DNA from: Bacillus sp. X1(2014)
GTDB lineage: Bacteria > Bacillota > Bacilli > Bacillales_B > DSM-18226
DNA: 64,000 nt
Assembly: GCF_007678255.1 (NCBI RefSeq)
Contig: NZ_VEED01000009.1
Coordinates: 62,001-126,000, forward strand
Direction: 5' to 3'
Position 1 is the first letter of the stretch. Each line of letters starts with the position of its first letter. The position numbers and the translations under genes were made by a program. The notes under the pieces are model-generated. The model was not told the origin of the DNA, ran no database searches, and saw nothing but the letters and a program-made list of their open reading frames with translations. Positions 8,993 to 18,011 of the stretch are shown here, piece by piece.

Positions 8993-10366
8993 ATGACAAC
9001 AAAATATAAAGCTATTTTAGAATGGGTGAAACAACAAATAGAGGATGAGCAGTTAAAAACAGGTGATAAACTGCCTTCAATTCGGCTGCTCGCTGAACAA
9101 TTTCAATGTAGTAAAAATACGGTTGTAAAGGCATTACTTGAATTGGAACAACAACATATTGTCTATGCTAAACCTAAGAGTGGCTATTACGTTGTTGATT
9201 ATTACCAAACACCTAGTCCACACGAAAATGATATTGATTTTTTATCTGCTGGTCCGGATAAACGGATCATGCCTTATGAGGACTTTCAGCATTGCATGAA
9301 CCAGGCGATTGACCATTATAAAGAACAATTATTTACTTATAGTGAGCAACAGGGACTTTTTTCTTTACGAAAGGAACTTGTGAAGTATTTACAACATTTG
9401 CAAGTATTCACGAAACCTGATCGACTTGTTATTACTTCTGGCTCACAACAAGCTCTTCACATTCTATCCATCATGCCGTTTCTGAATGGGAAAAAGAATG
9501 TATTAATTGAGCAGCCCACTTACTTTGGGATGATAGATACTTTACAGCTTAATCAGATTACAACATTAGGAATTAAATTAACAATGGAGGGTATTGATTT
9601 TGAAAGGCTTGAAAACTTATTTCGAACCAATGATATTAAATTCTTTTACATCGTTCCAAGATGCCATAATCCACTTGGGCATCATTATACAAATGAAGAA
9701 AAGAAAAAAATCGTTGCTCTTGCAGAAAAATACGATGTATACATTGTAGAGGATGATTTCTTAGCAGAGTTAGATACGGATTTAAAAGCAGACCCATTGT
9801 TTGCGTATGAACCTAACGGAAGAGTTATTTATGTAAAGAGTTTTTCGAAAGTATTTTTGCCAGGGCTGCGTATTGCCACTGTTGTACTCCCTGAAAAAAT
9901 GATTTCCACCTTCGTAAGCTATAAATTTAGCACTGATTTCACTTCATCGCCACTTTCACAAGGAGCATTAGAAATCTATTTAAAAAATGGTATGTTTCAA
10001 TATCATTTAGAAAGCGTAAAAAAATTGTACTTAAAAAAAATGAAAACACTATTAGAAGCCTGTACATTGTATTTACCGAACTATGTACAATTCACAAAGC
10101 CAAAAAGTGGTTTTTATCTCACCATCTTTTTGCCTTCACATATAGATGTCGATAAATTGATTTACCTATTACAGGAAAAACATATTTATGTGGACAACGC
10201 TTCAAGAATGTACCTAGCTGAAAACAAACAGCAAGCAATTCGATTAAGCATTTCACAAGTAAATGAAGATAAGATTAATCTCGGTATTCAACAATTAGCA
10301 AGATATATAATCGATATGTGTGAAAAAAAGAAATACAATCCATTCTCGTTTAAATCCTATCATTAA
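8993..10366 (+). CDS. MocR-type regulator (GntR HTH fused to PLP aminotransferase fold)
   Basis: 457 residues from the ATG at 8993, chosen because AGGAG lies eight bases upstream. A frame from 8966 adds nine residues. The N-terminal winged helix carries the GntR pattern GDKLPSIRLLAEQFQCSKNTVVKAL (residues about 23-47). The C-terminal class I aminotransferase domain has ITSGSQQALH, CHNPLGHHYT, VEDDFLAELD and the PLP-lysine block YVKSFSKVFLPGLR. Such proteins sense PLP or an aminated ligand and usually do not catalyse transamination. It is divergent from the EamA exporter, its likely target. The C-terminus KKKYNPFSFKSYH extends slightly beyond the domain. Confidence 0.92.
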   Translation: MTTKYKAILEWVKQQIEDEQLKTGDKLPSIRLLAEQFQCSKNTVVKALLELEQQHIVYAKPKSGYYVVDYYQTPSPHENDIDFLSAGPDKRIMPYEDFQHCMNQAIDHYKEQLFTYSEQQGLFSLRKELVKYLQHLQVFTKPDRLVITSGSQQALHILSIMPFLNGKKNVLIEQPTYFGMIDTLQLNQITTLGIKLTMEGIDFERLENLFRTNDIKFFYIVPRCHNPLGHHYTNEEKKKIVALAEKYDVYIVEDDFLAELDTDLKADPLFAYEPNGRVIYVKSFSKVFLPGLRIATVVLPEKMISTFVSYKFSTDFTSSPLSQGALEIYLKNGMFQYHLESVKKLYLKKMKTLLEACTLYLPNYVQFTKPKSGFYLTIFLPSHIDVDKLIYLLQEKHIYVDNASRMYLAENKQQAIRLSISQVNEDKINLGIQQLARYIIDMCEKKKYNPFSFKSYH

Positions 10367-10380
10367 GGTCGATTCTAAAT

Positions 10381-10412
10381 AGGGTGTTACCATTATAAAG
10401 GCAACACCCTTT
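10381..10412 (+). terminator. Terminator after the MocR gene
   Basis: GGGTGTTACC and GGCAACACCC pair with one mismatch around ATTATAAA, followed by TTTCC. It begins 15 bases past the MocR stop. Confidence 0.65.
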
Positions 10413-10416
10413 CCTG

Positions 10417-10506
10417 TTACTCCGCCACCCATTTTGATTGTACGGCAGATAAAATTCCCAATTTAGCCCCCTCATCTTTCATTACCCGAAAAGCTGTATC
10501 ATCTTT
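10417..10506 (-). pseudogene. C-terminal gene remnant, about 29 codons
   Basis: A minus-strand frame reads KDDTAFRVMKDEGAKLGILS then AVQSKWVAE and a TAA at 10417-10419. Upstream the frame is closed by a stop. The fragment has the composition of an enzyme C-terminus but no start or ribosome binding site. I cannot name the parent family. It lies just downstream of the AraC regulator, so it may be the end of a lost neighbour. Confidence 0.4.
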
Positions 10507-10573
10507 TCACGCTGGTTTGCCCTTATTTAAGGTTTATTTCTTTTTATATCAATCCATTCATCTTGCCTTAAAC

Positions 10574-11398
10574 TTAATCAATGATTAAACGATCAATTAA
10601 GACAACGTCTTTACTTTCACGAAACGTCCCGGCGGATACACCAACGGCTTTGCGGAATACTTTGTTGAAATAGTTGGCATTTGCATACCCTACCTGGGCA
10701 GCAATGTCTGTTACAGAGGAACTCGTTGAACGTAGAAGCCCCGCTGCTTTTTGAATTCTGATTTTGGTAAGGTAATGCACAGGTCTCATGTTTAGTTGTT
10801 GTTGAAACTGCTTAATAAAGTAATATCTTGAGAAACCGGATACGGCCGCTATTTCGTCGAGTGTGATTGGTTCATGATAATGTGTTTGGATAAAGGATAA
10901 AGCTTCTGTTATCTGGAGAGAGAAACCTTTCGTTGCTTTTTCAATATTCCTTATGAAACGATAACACTCCATAATAAACTCATAAGCTTTTGCAGAGGCA
11001 TAATAGGCATCTGTAATCTTTTGATCATATGTTTCTTGATAGATTTTCAGCAAAAGCTGGATCAATTTTGAAACCGGAGGAACTTTCAAGACAGGACCAC
11101 TCTGTTCTTTCATAAACCGCCAGCAATCGGCGGCTTCTCTTCCCACTAATGTAATAAACATAAACTCCCATCCCTCGCTATCCTTTGGAAAGTAATAACG
11201 ATGATTGCTAGGAATTTCGGCAATTAATGCTTCTCCTGCCTTCACTGTATAACTTTTATCCCCTATCTCAAATCTTCCCGATCCTGACAGAGTGTATTGA
11301 AACACATACGTGCCGACGTCTCTTCGCTTTAACCCATGCCAATCATAAAATTCACCGGGTATTTTCTCCTCCCGGCCTAGCACGAAAATGTTTGCCAC
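10574..11398 (-). CDS. AraC-family transcriptional regulator
   Basis: 274 residues. The N-terminal cupin-like ligand domain shows GTYVFQYTLSGSGRFEIGDK and YTVKAGEALIAEIPSNHRYYFP. The C-terminal double helix-turn-helix spans about residues 165-265, with ITLDEIAAVSGFSRYYFIKQ and the second HTH VTDIAAQVGYANANYFNKVF. Such proteins usually sense a sugar. The start at 11398 is a GTG without a good binding site. The frame stays open 25 codons further but has no better start. A truncated plus-strand gene start lies 90 bases upstream (11489), consistent with loss of its divergent target operon. Confidence 0.9.
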   Translation of the reverse strand: MANIFVLGREEKIPGEFYDWHGLKRRDVGTYVFQYTLSGSGRFEIGDKSYTVKAGEALIAEIPSNHRYYFPKDSEGWEFMFITLVGREAADCWRFMKEQSGPVLKVPPVSKLIQLLLKIYQETYDQKITDAYYASAKAYEFIMECYRFIRNIEKATKGFSLQITEALSFIQTHYHEPITLDEIAAVSGFSRYYFIKQFQQQLNMRPVHYLTKIRIQKAAGLLRSTSSSVTDIAAQVGYANANYFNKVFRKAVGVSAGTFRESKDVVLIDRLIID

Positions 11399-11488
11399 GT
11401 CGTTAGGAAGTACATCTTGAAAACGAAAACCGTACGTTCCGTAATCAATTCGATAGGTAGTCCCAGCTTCACTTTATAGGAGGTAAAC

Positions 11489-11521
11489 ATGAGTAAATTT
11501 ATCTTTCTCTTCACTTCATAG
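11489..11521 (+). pseudogene. Orphan gene start, 10 codons, cut at the bla junction
   Basis: A very strong site, AGGAGGTAAAC, precedes ATG and the frame [10 protein letters not shown] then TAG, overlapping the 3' end of the beta-lactamase gene on the other strand. It looks like the 5' end of a gene formerly divergent from the AraC regulator and replaced by the bla module. It could also be a genuine leader peptide. Confidence 0.35.
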
Positions 11522-12440
11522 CGTTAAGTGCAACCCTAGCAGCTTCGGCAATAAGGGTATTGTTATAGGTGGCATTCTTTGTATCCCGACTAGATAGAAC
11601 TGCGATGACAATGGGAGCTCTATTCGGAGGCCAAACAATCGCAATGTCATTCCGCGTTCCATAGCTTCCTGCCCCGCTCTTATCATCGACTTTCCAACCT
11701 GTTGGTGCACCAGCACGAATCAATGCATCTCCGGTTTTATTTCCCTGCATCCAATCTGTCAGGATCTTACGTTTATCCATAGAGAGCAAGTCGCTAACTG
11801 CGTAAGCCTTGAGGCTCGTAGCAAGTGATTTTGGTATGCTTGTGTCACGTGTATCTCCAGGAAGTGCTGAGTTCAAATCCGGCTCGTAGCGATCAACCTG
11901 GGTAACGTTATCGCCAATTTGCCTCAGTGCTGTTTCAAATCCCTTAGGGCCTCCCAGTTTCTCTAATAAAAGGTTCCCTGCAGTGTTGTCGCTATATCGG
12001 ACAGCAGCCTCAATAACTTCCCTAAGAGTCATCCCGGTATCTACGTGAAGCTGTGTGACGGGTGAATATGAAACTATGTCCTCGCTATTGTATGTGACTA
12101 ACTCGTTTAGTTGATCAATTGAGTAATGCTTCAGCAATGCACCAGCCGCTAGAGCTTTGTATGTAGATGCGTAAGCGAACCGATCATGAGGCCGATAGGA
12201 TACAGTCCGATTTGTACCTGTATCGATAGCATAGACTCCGAGCCGGGCGTCAAATTTGCTCTCGAGTTCAGCAAACTCACGGTGTATATGGGGTACTGGT
12301 GTTTTCCTGACTGCCTTTTCGGGCTTGTCGGAAAGGTTATTGGTGGTCATCGACCAGCCGGCAAGAGGTACAATTGCAACCACTAGCATAAGTAGGGCGA
12401 ATATAAGATTATCTATGTTAAAAATATCATGTTTCCTCAA
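11511..12440 (-). CDS. Class A beta-lactamase
   Basis: Hydrolyses beta-lactams by an acyl-serine mechanism. 309 residues. Catalytic motifs in order: STYK (Ser92, Lys95), SDN 150-152, the omega-loop EPDLN 186-190 with the general-base Glu, and KSG 254-256. The N-terminus has a charged start, a hydrophobic helix [17 protein letters not shown] (13-29) and then a Ser/Thr/Asn-rich linker. The helix ends LAGW where lipoprotein relatives have LAGC, so lipid anchoring is unlikely. It is probably secreted or signal-anchored. The start is TTG at 12440 with AAGAGG eight bases upstream. A BlaI-type operator pair lies about 280 bases upstream, next to pbp, blaR1 and blaI. Confidence 0.95.
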   Translation of the reverse strand: MRKHDIFNIDNLIFALLMLVVAIVPLAGWSMTTNNLSDKPEKAVRKTPVPHIHREFAELESKFDARLGVYAIDTGTNRTVSYRPHDRFAYASTYKALAAGALLKHYSIDQLNELVTYNSEDIVSYSPVTQLHVDTGMTLREVIEAAVRYSDNTAGNLLLEKLGGPKGFETALRQIGDNVTQVDRYEPDLNSALPGDTRDTSIPKSLATSLKAYAVSDLLSMDKRKILTDWMQGNKTGDALIRAGAPTGWKVDDKSGAGSYGTRNDIAIVWPPNRAPIVIAVLSSRDTKNATYNNTLIAEAARVALNAMK

Positions 12441-12722
12441 GATCTTAACCTCTTTCTATTAATACTAGATGTCTGGAAAATAGAATAAGCGAGTTTAATC
12501 ATAATGTTTTAATTACCCCCGCGGCTATTAACCAGCAGATTCTACAAATTGTGTGTTACACTCAGATTCATTTCCATTATTTATGGAACGAAAAATTTAT
12601 TCCGTTAGCAGCTTATTTAATCATGTTCAATATCATTTTCATAACTTTTACTGCCCTGAAATGCTGGGGGAGAATTTCCTCCTTTCTTTAATTTGACGCA
12701 TGTGTAATATTAGATTACAAAA
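12441..12722 (-). other. Unusually long leader between bla operators and bla
   Basis: About 280 bases separate the operators from the bla TTG start. A perfect AAAGGAGG (minus strand, 12685-12678) lies early in this leader but is not followed by a well-spaced start codon. A 9-codon frame MKMILNMIK (12642-12613) begins 35 bases further on. This may be a leader peptide or the remains of a gene deleted when bla was acquired. Confidence 0.4.
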
Positions 12723-12742
12723 AATACTACATATGTAGTATT
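12723..12742. promoter_or_regulatory. BlaI/MecI-type operator 1 (bla)
   Basis: AATACTACATATGTAGTATT is a perfect 20-bp palindrome containing the BlaI/MecI core TACTACA-TGTAGTA. It lies upstream of bla and just past the stop of the PBP gene. Confidence 0.85.
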
Positions 12743-12756
12743 TAACCACGCATGTA

Positions 12757-12772
12757 ATACTACACGTGTAAT
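12757..12772. promoter_or_regulatory. BlaI-type operator 2 (bla), imperfect
   Basis: TACTACACGTGTAATA matches the BlaI dyad with one changed base in the right half. It lies 14 bases from operator 1, so the bla promoter probably lies between or across the pair. Confidence 0.7.
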
Positions 12773-12787
12773 AAAAAGATGTCAATA

Positions 12788-14845
12788 TTATTTTGTTGTC
12801 AGCTGTCCTTTTTCATTAAGGTCAAAATATGCCCGAAAAACCCGCTGGCTGATGATATTAGCTGCACTGTGTGGCGAAGCATAACCATCACGGTAGGCAT
12901 TAGGTACAATAACGGCAATAGCAATCTCGGGATCATTGAATGGAGCATAACCAGCAAAAGAAAGATTCCAAGTCTTCACCCCATTTTTATAGGATTCCGA
13001 GGTCCCGGTTTTACCTGCGGCATTGTAGGGTTCGTCTTTAAAATAACCTCTCGCCGTTCCTTTGGAACCATGGGTAACCAGCCAAAAACCTTGTTGAACC
13101 CGATTTAGCATCTCCTCACTCATATCCACCTGATTCAGCACCATTGGTTCGATTTCATCGATCACGTTGCCCGGTTCATTGCCATTCTTATTGGATTCCC
13201 GAATCTCCTTCACCAATTGGGGCTTCATTCGGTATCCTCCATTAGCAATCGTTGTAATATACTGGGCAATTTGCATCGGTGTATAGGTATCTAATTGTCC
13301 GATGGCAATTTGAAAGTAGGTGCTAGTATTGGTTCCTTTAATTCCTGCCGTTTCATTATTAAAACCAATTCCGGTCGGAATGCCCAAACCAAATTGGTTG
13401 AAATAATAGCGGATAGTTTCAATTTTTTTCGGATTAATATTCAATGTGCCATTGGGTATATACTTGCCGCCCATAATTTCTATCGCGGTTTTCCACATAT
13501 AAACGTTTGATGAACGCTCTAATGCCTCTAATTCGTTAATTCTGTTCATGACTTGGTAAGAGGAAAAGGTTCCCGACCCCTTAAATCGCATGACCTCATC
13601 CAGCTCGGTTTCCCCGAAATCCCTGACACCCGTTTGGTATCCGGTTAATACGGTGGCGCCCTTTACAACGGAACCCTGTTCAAACGCATAAGTGAAGGTT
13701 CCCGGTGTAAAATCGGTAAACTCCCTGGACTGCCTGTTATACACTTTGCCTGACATTGCAAGAATGCGGCCTGTTTTCGGTTCCATCGCCACAACAAAGG
13801 CAGTGTCAAGCGTATCCGTATGCGGCTTTTGGATTGCACTGACTAATTCTTCCTGCATAATTTTTTCCACTTGGACTTGGAATTCCATATCAATGGTCAG
13901 AACAAGATCCTTACCGCTCTTCCCTTCCGTCACAGTCTCTGTACTCACCACATTTCCATTTGTATCTGTCACCGTTTTCACTTTTTCCTTTTGGCCTTGC
14001 AACACTCCATCATAAAGCTCTTCAATATAGCTTTTCCCGACGCGGTCATTCAATTTGTACCCTTTAGTCGTATAGTATTCCACCTTATCAGCCGGAAGGC
14101 CTTCATCTGCACTAGTTACTTCCCCTAGCATATTCCAAAACGCTTCCCCGTATCTTCGGCCCCTCTTCCAATCAGTCGTGACATCTACGCCTGGCAGATT
14201 TTCCATATTTTCATTGACCTTCGCATATTCTTCCTCTGTTACATTTTCATTTTTGATCATCGTCGGGGTTAATGCGATAGCGGAAGAAAGTTTCCGATAG
14301 ATGGCTGCTAGATTTTTGTCCATTGCCTGGAGATCGCTTTCTGAAATGCGGTTCAGTTTTAATTGATATAAATCCTTGTCATTCAGCTTTTCGTGTTTGT
14401 ATAATTTCTCCTCATTCTTTGTGATTAAATCCATGCCATTGTTGTTATGTACCAACAGCCAGATATCTTTCAAATCCCGATCGGTTACTTTATTAATTTC
14501 TCTATCAGTCATGACCAGAAAGGTATTTAACTTTTTGGCCAGTTCAAGCAAATCACCTGGCTGCGGATTTTTAGGCGGTGTATAGACTATCGCCTTTTCC
14601 GGTATATTGTAGACAACCAACTTATGATTCTTATCATATATTTTTCCACGCGGAACTGAATAGCTGACAGGAGTCACATCTGTCTTCTCTGCCTGAGCCG
14701 CATAGGTTTCCCCTTTGATAATTTGGATAACGCCAAGGCGGAGAATCAGGATAGAAAAAAGAACAAAGATCATGAAAAAGAGACCATTCAGTCTCCATCG
14801 GATTGGATTTTTTACTATATTTTCCTTCTGCCTTTTCTTCTTCAA
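12788..14845 (-). CDS. Class B penicillin-binding protein (PbpA/PbpH type), beta-lactam-regulated
   Basis: Peptidoglycan D,D-transpeptidase of 685 residues. One membrane anchor (residues 17-42), the dimerisation-domain motif VPRGKIYDKN near 64, and the transpeptidase motifs SVVK (Ser392, Lys395), SSN 445-447 and KTG 612-614. The sequence resembles the elongasome PBPs PbpA/PbpH of B. subtilis. The start is TTG at 14845 with AAAGGG upstream. It has its own perfect BlaI operator at 14893-14914 and stands between bla and blaR1, so it is predicted to be induced by beta-lactams. It is a candidate low-affinity resistance PBP, analogous in arrangement but not in sequence to mecA. Affinity cannot be judged here. 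Confidence 0.92.
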   Translation of the reverse strand: MKKKRQKENIVKNPIRWRLNGLFFMIFVLFSILILRLGVIQIIKGETYAAQAEKTDVTPVSYSVPRGKIYDKNHKLVVYNIPEKAIVYTPPKNPQPGDLLELAKKLNTFLVMTDREINKVTDRDLKDIWLLVHNNNGMDLITKNEEKLYKHEKLNDKDLYQLKLNRISESDLQAMDKNLAAIYRKLSSAIALTPTMIKNENVTEEEYAKVNENMENLPGVDVTTDWKRGRRYGEAFWNMLGEVTSADEGLPADKVEYYTTKGYKLNDRVGKSYIEELYDGVLQGQKEKVKTVTDTNGNVVSTETVTEGKSGKDLVLTIDMEFQVQVEKIMQEELVSAIQKPHTDTLDTAFVVAMEPKTGRILAMSGKVYNRQSREFTDFTPGTFTYAFEQGSVVKGATVLTGYQTGVRDFGETELDEVMRFKGSGTFSSYQVMNRINELEALERSSNVYMWKTAIEIMGGKYIPNGTLNINPKKIETIRYYFNQFGLGIPTGIGFNNETAGIKGTNTSTYFQIAIGQLDTYTPMQIAQYITTIANGGYRMKPQLVKEIRESNKNGNEPGNVIDEIEPMVLNQVDMSEEMLNRVQQGFWLVTHGSKGTARGYFKDEPYNAAGKTGTSESYKNGVKTWNLSFAGYAPFNDPEIAIAVIVPNAYRDGYASPHSAANIISQRVFRAYFDLNEKGQLTTK

Positions 14846-14892
14846 AACGCATCAGCCCTTTCATATTGGAAAGTTTATGTACAAGGTTACCA

Positions 14893-14914
14893 AAATACTA
14901 CAATTGTAGTATTT
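14893..14914. promoter_or_regulatory. BlaI/MecI-type operator 3 (PBP gene)
   Basis: A perfect 22-bp palindrome centred on AATT with the core TACTACAATTGTAGTA, about 50 bases upstream of the PBP start. It is the best match of the four operators. Confidence 0.88.
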
Positions 14915-14964
14915 AGTCCGAAAAAAGTCCCAAAAAGTTGGGGTATCCTTTCTGGGGTTAATTA

Positions 14965-16761
14965 TTAATATATCTTTTTATGATTCAGGATCTGCTTAGC
15001 TATCTCCGCTGCCTTGCTTCCTTGCGCTTCCCCATTCATGTTTTGAATATTAATGGCAAAATAAAAACGATTATCACCTTTATCAACAAAGCCAATAAAC
15101 CAGCCATTTACATTCTTTCCATTAATCATGCCGGTTCCCGTTTTACCATACAACCGTCCATTCTTTTGGACATCGATTAACATTGCCTTTTTTACCGCTT
15201 TGATATTTTCATCTTTAAAATCCCATCGATTTTCTTCTAATTGGTATAATAATTGTACTTGTTCAATGGGTGATATTTTTAAGGAAGATTCCATCCAGTA
15301 ACTATCCAGATTCCCTGAAAGATCCTCATTCCCGTATTTTATTTTGTGAAAATAATCTTGCAGCTGCTTTCTCCCTACCTCCCGATCGGTATTTTGGAAA
15401 TACCAATTAACGGAACGGCCCAAGGCAGTCGCTAAATTTTGATTTTGATTCCATTCTGAATAGGGATAAACTTTCCCGTCCCAAACCTGTTCATTGTTAT
15501 TCTCGGAAATCACATTGGATTCCAATGCAAATAAGGCAGAATATATTTTATAGGTGCTATCAGGAGAAATCCTCTGTTCACTCATCTCTCGATTATAAAT
15601 TCGATATTGGTTTTTAGAGGGTTCATATAAAACAAAGCTTCCCTTGTACCCCTTAAAATAGGAGCTTAGATCTTCATAGACCGCATTATTGCCGCTAAAT
15701 CGATACATATCATCTGAGCTGGCAATAACGTTTGTGATTGGAGCAAGCAATAGCACAACAATTCCTAAAACAGAGCAGATGGCCTTGCTTTTCCATTTCA
15801 ATAAAAGAGAGTCGCTAGAGAAACTTGCAATGCACTGGATTCTTTGCGTGATTTGTTTTTTTGTACCACCTATACCTGGAGCAAAATGTTCAAGGGTACG
15901 ATTATATTTTTTATCCGCAAACCGAATGATGGTATGCCCATATTCAATATATCCGCCCTCATCCAAGAGATTTAATACAGAAGCATCACAGGCTAATTCC
16001 CTATCGAATCGAATCCTTTTTAAGGCATACCAAACGAACGGGTTAAACCAATAAATTATACGAAACAACCACATGACGTAATTCACGAAAAGATCCTTGC
16101 TTTTATGATGGTACAGCTCGTGCAAAAACACATACTTTAATTCATTTAAAGAGAATGCTTCTCTCGTTTTACTTGGTAAAAAAATATAGGGGTGAAAAAT
16201 CCCCACCGTGATTGGCGAGGTAATAAGAGACGTCTCCCGCAGCCTTATGTTTCTTTTCACCCCAACCAACTCTTTGCACGCTTCTAATAGTTCATTTAAC
16301 TTTTGGTTATGAACAGCCGCAGCTGACTTTTTCATCTGATAGATTTGATAGTTTGAATAAACAGCAGCCACAACAAGAATAACCACTCCAATGATCCACA
16401 CTGTAGAAAATGTATGGTAAACGAAATCGGGCGTTGACTTGTTTACCGATACCGTGAAATCATGTATTAAATCACTGTTAGACGCCTGAGAGGCATCCAC
16501 TCCATTAATTCTTTTACTATTCGATGGTTCGTCTCTATGAAAAAAAAGTAGGCTTTTAAAATAGCTCGTTCCTGTACCAAGGCGAAAATAATTCCAAGGT
16601 ATAAAGGTAGCAAGGAATGGAATGCAAAGAAAATACCAAATATGATAATGTGCTTTCACCGTCATATGATTGTTTAATAGCTTTTTGATTAACAGAATGA
16701 TGAAAATAAGAAGGGATACCACGATTGTACTAACTAAAATTCGCAGCAACATGGTATCCAT
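14965..16761 (-). CDS. blaR1: BlaR1/MecR1 beta-lactam sensor-transducer
   Basis: 598 residues. The N-terminal part has hydrophobic segments at about 4-27, 40-58, 118-137 and 325-347. The cytoplasmic M56 zinc protease site HELYH is at 214-218, followed by the conserved RELACDA (254-260). The extracellular C-terminal sensor resembles class D beta-lactamases, with STYK (Ser402, Lys405) and KTGTG 540-544. Acylation by a beta-lactam is transmitted to the protease, which relieves BlaI repression. The start overlaps the blaI stop at 16761, so the two are translationally coupled. Confidence 0.95.
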   Translation of the reverse strand: MDTMLLRILVSTIVVSLLIFIILLIKKLLNNHMTVKAHYHIWYFLCIPFLATFIPWNYFRLGTGTSYFKSLLFFHRDEPSNSKRINGVDASQASNSDLIHDFTVSVNKSTPDFVYHTFSTVWIIGVVILVVAAVYSNYQIYQMKKSAAAVHNQKLNELLEACKELVGVKRNIRLRETSLITSPITVGIFHPYIFLPSKTREAFSLNELKYVFLHELYHHKSKDLFVNYVMWLFRIIYWFNPFVWYALKRIRFDRELACDASVLNLLDEGGYIEYGHTIIRFADKKYNRTLEHFAPGIGGTKKQITQRIQCIASFSSDSLLLKWKSKAICSVLGIVVLLLAPITNVIASSDDMYRFSGNNAVYEDLSSYFKGYKGSFVLYEPSKNQYRIYNREMSEQRISPDSTYKIYSALFALESNVISENNNEQVWDGKVYPYSEWNQNQNLATALGRSVNWYFQNTDREVGRKQLQDYFHKIKYGNEDLSGNLDSYWMESSLKISPIEQVQLLYQLEENRWDFKDENIKAVKKAMLIDVQKNGRLYGKTGTGMINGKNVNGWFIGFVDKGDNRFYFAINIQNMNGEAQGSKAAEIAKQILNHKKIY

Positions 16762-17147
16762 TATTCTTCTCCTTTCTTGTCTCTCATGGATAATATTTTC
16801 TTTAATTCCGAAATATCTTCATTCGATAACTTATCATTTTCTATAAAATTTAATATCATTGAATTTATCGTGCCACCGAAAAACTGCTGTAGAAAGGAAT
16901 TACTTTTTTGCTCAACATACTCGTGCTCTTCAACTAGTGAAGAATAAATAAACACTCTCCCATCTTTTCTTGCGTGCAAAGCCTTTTTCTTAACTAGGCG
17001 CGCCAGCATGGTGTGAATGGTATTTGGCTTCCAATCACTTCTATTCGATAATTTCTCCACTACCTCAGGAGTCGAAATCGGCTCAAAGTTCCATATAACC
17101 TTCATCACTTCATATTCTGCTTCTGATATTTGTGGAATATCTTTCAT
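16761..17147 (-). CDS. blaI: BlaI/MecI-family repressor
   Basis: 128 residues. The winged-helix N-terminus shows ISEAEYEVMKVIWN, TPEVVEKL and NTIHTMLARLVKKKAL, the hallmark BlaI/MecI DNA-binding region. The C-terminal dimerisation part follows, containing the cleavage region typical of the family near residues 95-105 (NSMILNFIEND). It represses itself, blaR1, the PBP gene and bla through TACTACA dyads, one of which overlaps its own promoter at 17163-17186. It is first in a two-gene operon with blaR1. Confidence 0.95.
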   Translation of the reverse strand: MKDIPQISEAEYEVMKVIWNFEPISTPEVVEKLSNRSDWKPNTIHTMLARLVKKKALHARKDGRVFIYSSLVEEHEYVEQKSNSFLQQFFGGTINSMILNFIENDKLSNEDISELKKILSMRDKKGEE

Positions 17148-17162
17148 GATAGCCCTCCTACT

Positions 17163-17186
17163 TTTACAACTGTAGTATTTATTATA
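17163..17186 (-). promoter_or_regulatory. BlaI-type operator 4 and -10 box of blaI-blaR1
   Basis: On the minus strand TATAAT (17186-17181) is followed by TACTACAGTTGTAAAA, an imperfect BlaI dyad, then AGGAGGGCT and the blaI ATG. Repressor bound here would cover the start of transcription. A clear -35 box was not found. Confidence 0.75.
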
Positions 17187-17492
17187 GCAAGATGGTCCAA
17201 AAACATAAAGAAATAGTCGTGACTTTAGCTTATGGTAAATAATCCCCTTTGCATGCTGAATTTGTTACAAATTCCTCTTTGATCTCTTTCAGTAGTAATT
17301 GACATAAGATTCTCCCAAACCTTTTTCACTTAAAAATTCAACAGAGATTGCCCACGTCCATTCTTTCACTAAGCTGCCCCATACGTAATATACGTCTTGT
17401 CAGTTCAGAACGTACAGGTGTAGCCAATGTTAAGTGTTCCTTCTTTAACAAACCTGCCCCGTTATCTTTAAATGTAATGTTCACAGCGTCCA
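17187..17492. other. Intergenic region with a short repeat
   Basis: I see no gene. TTTAACAAACCTGCCCCGTT at about 17442-17461 matches the sequence near 6144-6166. It is followed within 30 bases by the yfiT stop, so it may act in 3' end formation. Confidence 0.4.
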
Positions 17493-18011
17493 TTACCAGC
17501 CCTTACGATGACACAAAGAAGTAATATGTGCAAGATGATGTCGCCCGTGCCAAGCGTAGATTCCTATATTTTTACCTACTGAAACTTCACCCGAATCTGG
17601 GTGGATAAATGTCTTTTCTATATCAACTGGACTTAGACTACGTAATAGGTTTGTCCAGCGTTGGTGTAATGCTTCGAGCAGAGAAAGTGACATATTAATT
17701 GGTAATTTATAATCTGAAAGTTCCGCCCATTTCGTCTCGTCGTATGGCTTAATTACAGGTTTTTCTTCTGTAAGAGCCAATTTAAAGCGAACGTAGGCAT
17801 TCATATGACTATCCGCAAGGTGATGTATTACTTGTCGAACAGTCCACCCTCCAGAACGATAAGGTGTATCAAGCTGTTCATTATCTAATTCTTTTACAGC
17901 ATCTCGTAATAATCTTGGTAAACATTCAATCTCATTTATCCAATCCTTTGTAATGCTGCTAGTAATCTCACCATTAAATTGAAATTTTCCAATAGGATAT
18001 TTCATATCCAT
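17493..18011 (-). CDS. yfiT: YfiT, DinB-superfamily bacillithiol transferase
   Basis: 172 residues, close throughout to B. subtilis YfiT, a nickel/zinc-binding DinB-fold protein proposed to transfer bacillithiol to electrophiles. Family blocks are [47 protein letters not shown]. The metal triad comes from the His in VIHHLADSH (near residue 65) and the two His residues of the C-terminal HGRHHLAH (near 160). AGGAGGAAAA precedes the start. Single gene, next to but not clearly part of the bla module. Confidence 0.93.
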   Translation of the reverse strand: MDMKYPIGKFQFNGEITSSITKDWINEIECLPRLLRDAVKELDNEQLDTPYRSGGWTVRQVIHHLADSHMNAYVRFKLALTEEKPVIKPYDETKWAELSDYKLPINMSLSLLEALHQRWTNLLRSLSPVDIEKTFIHPDSGEVSVGKNIGIYAWHGRHHLAHITSLCHRKGW

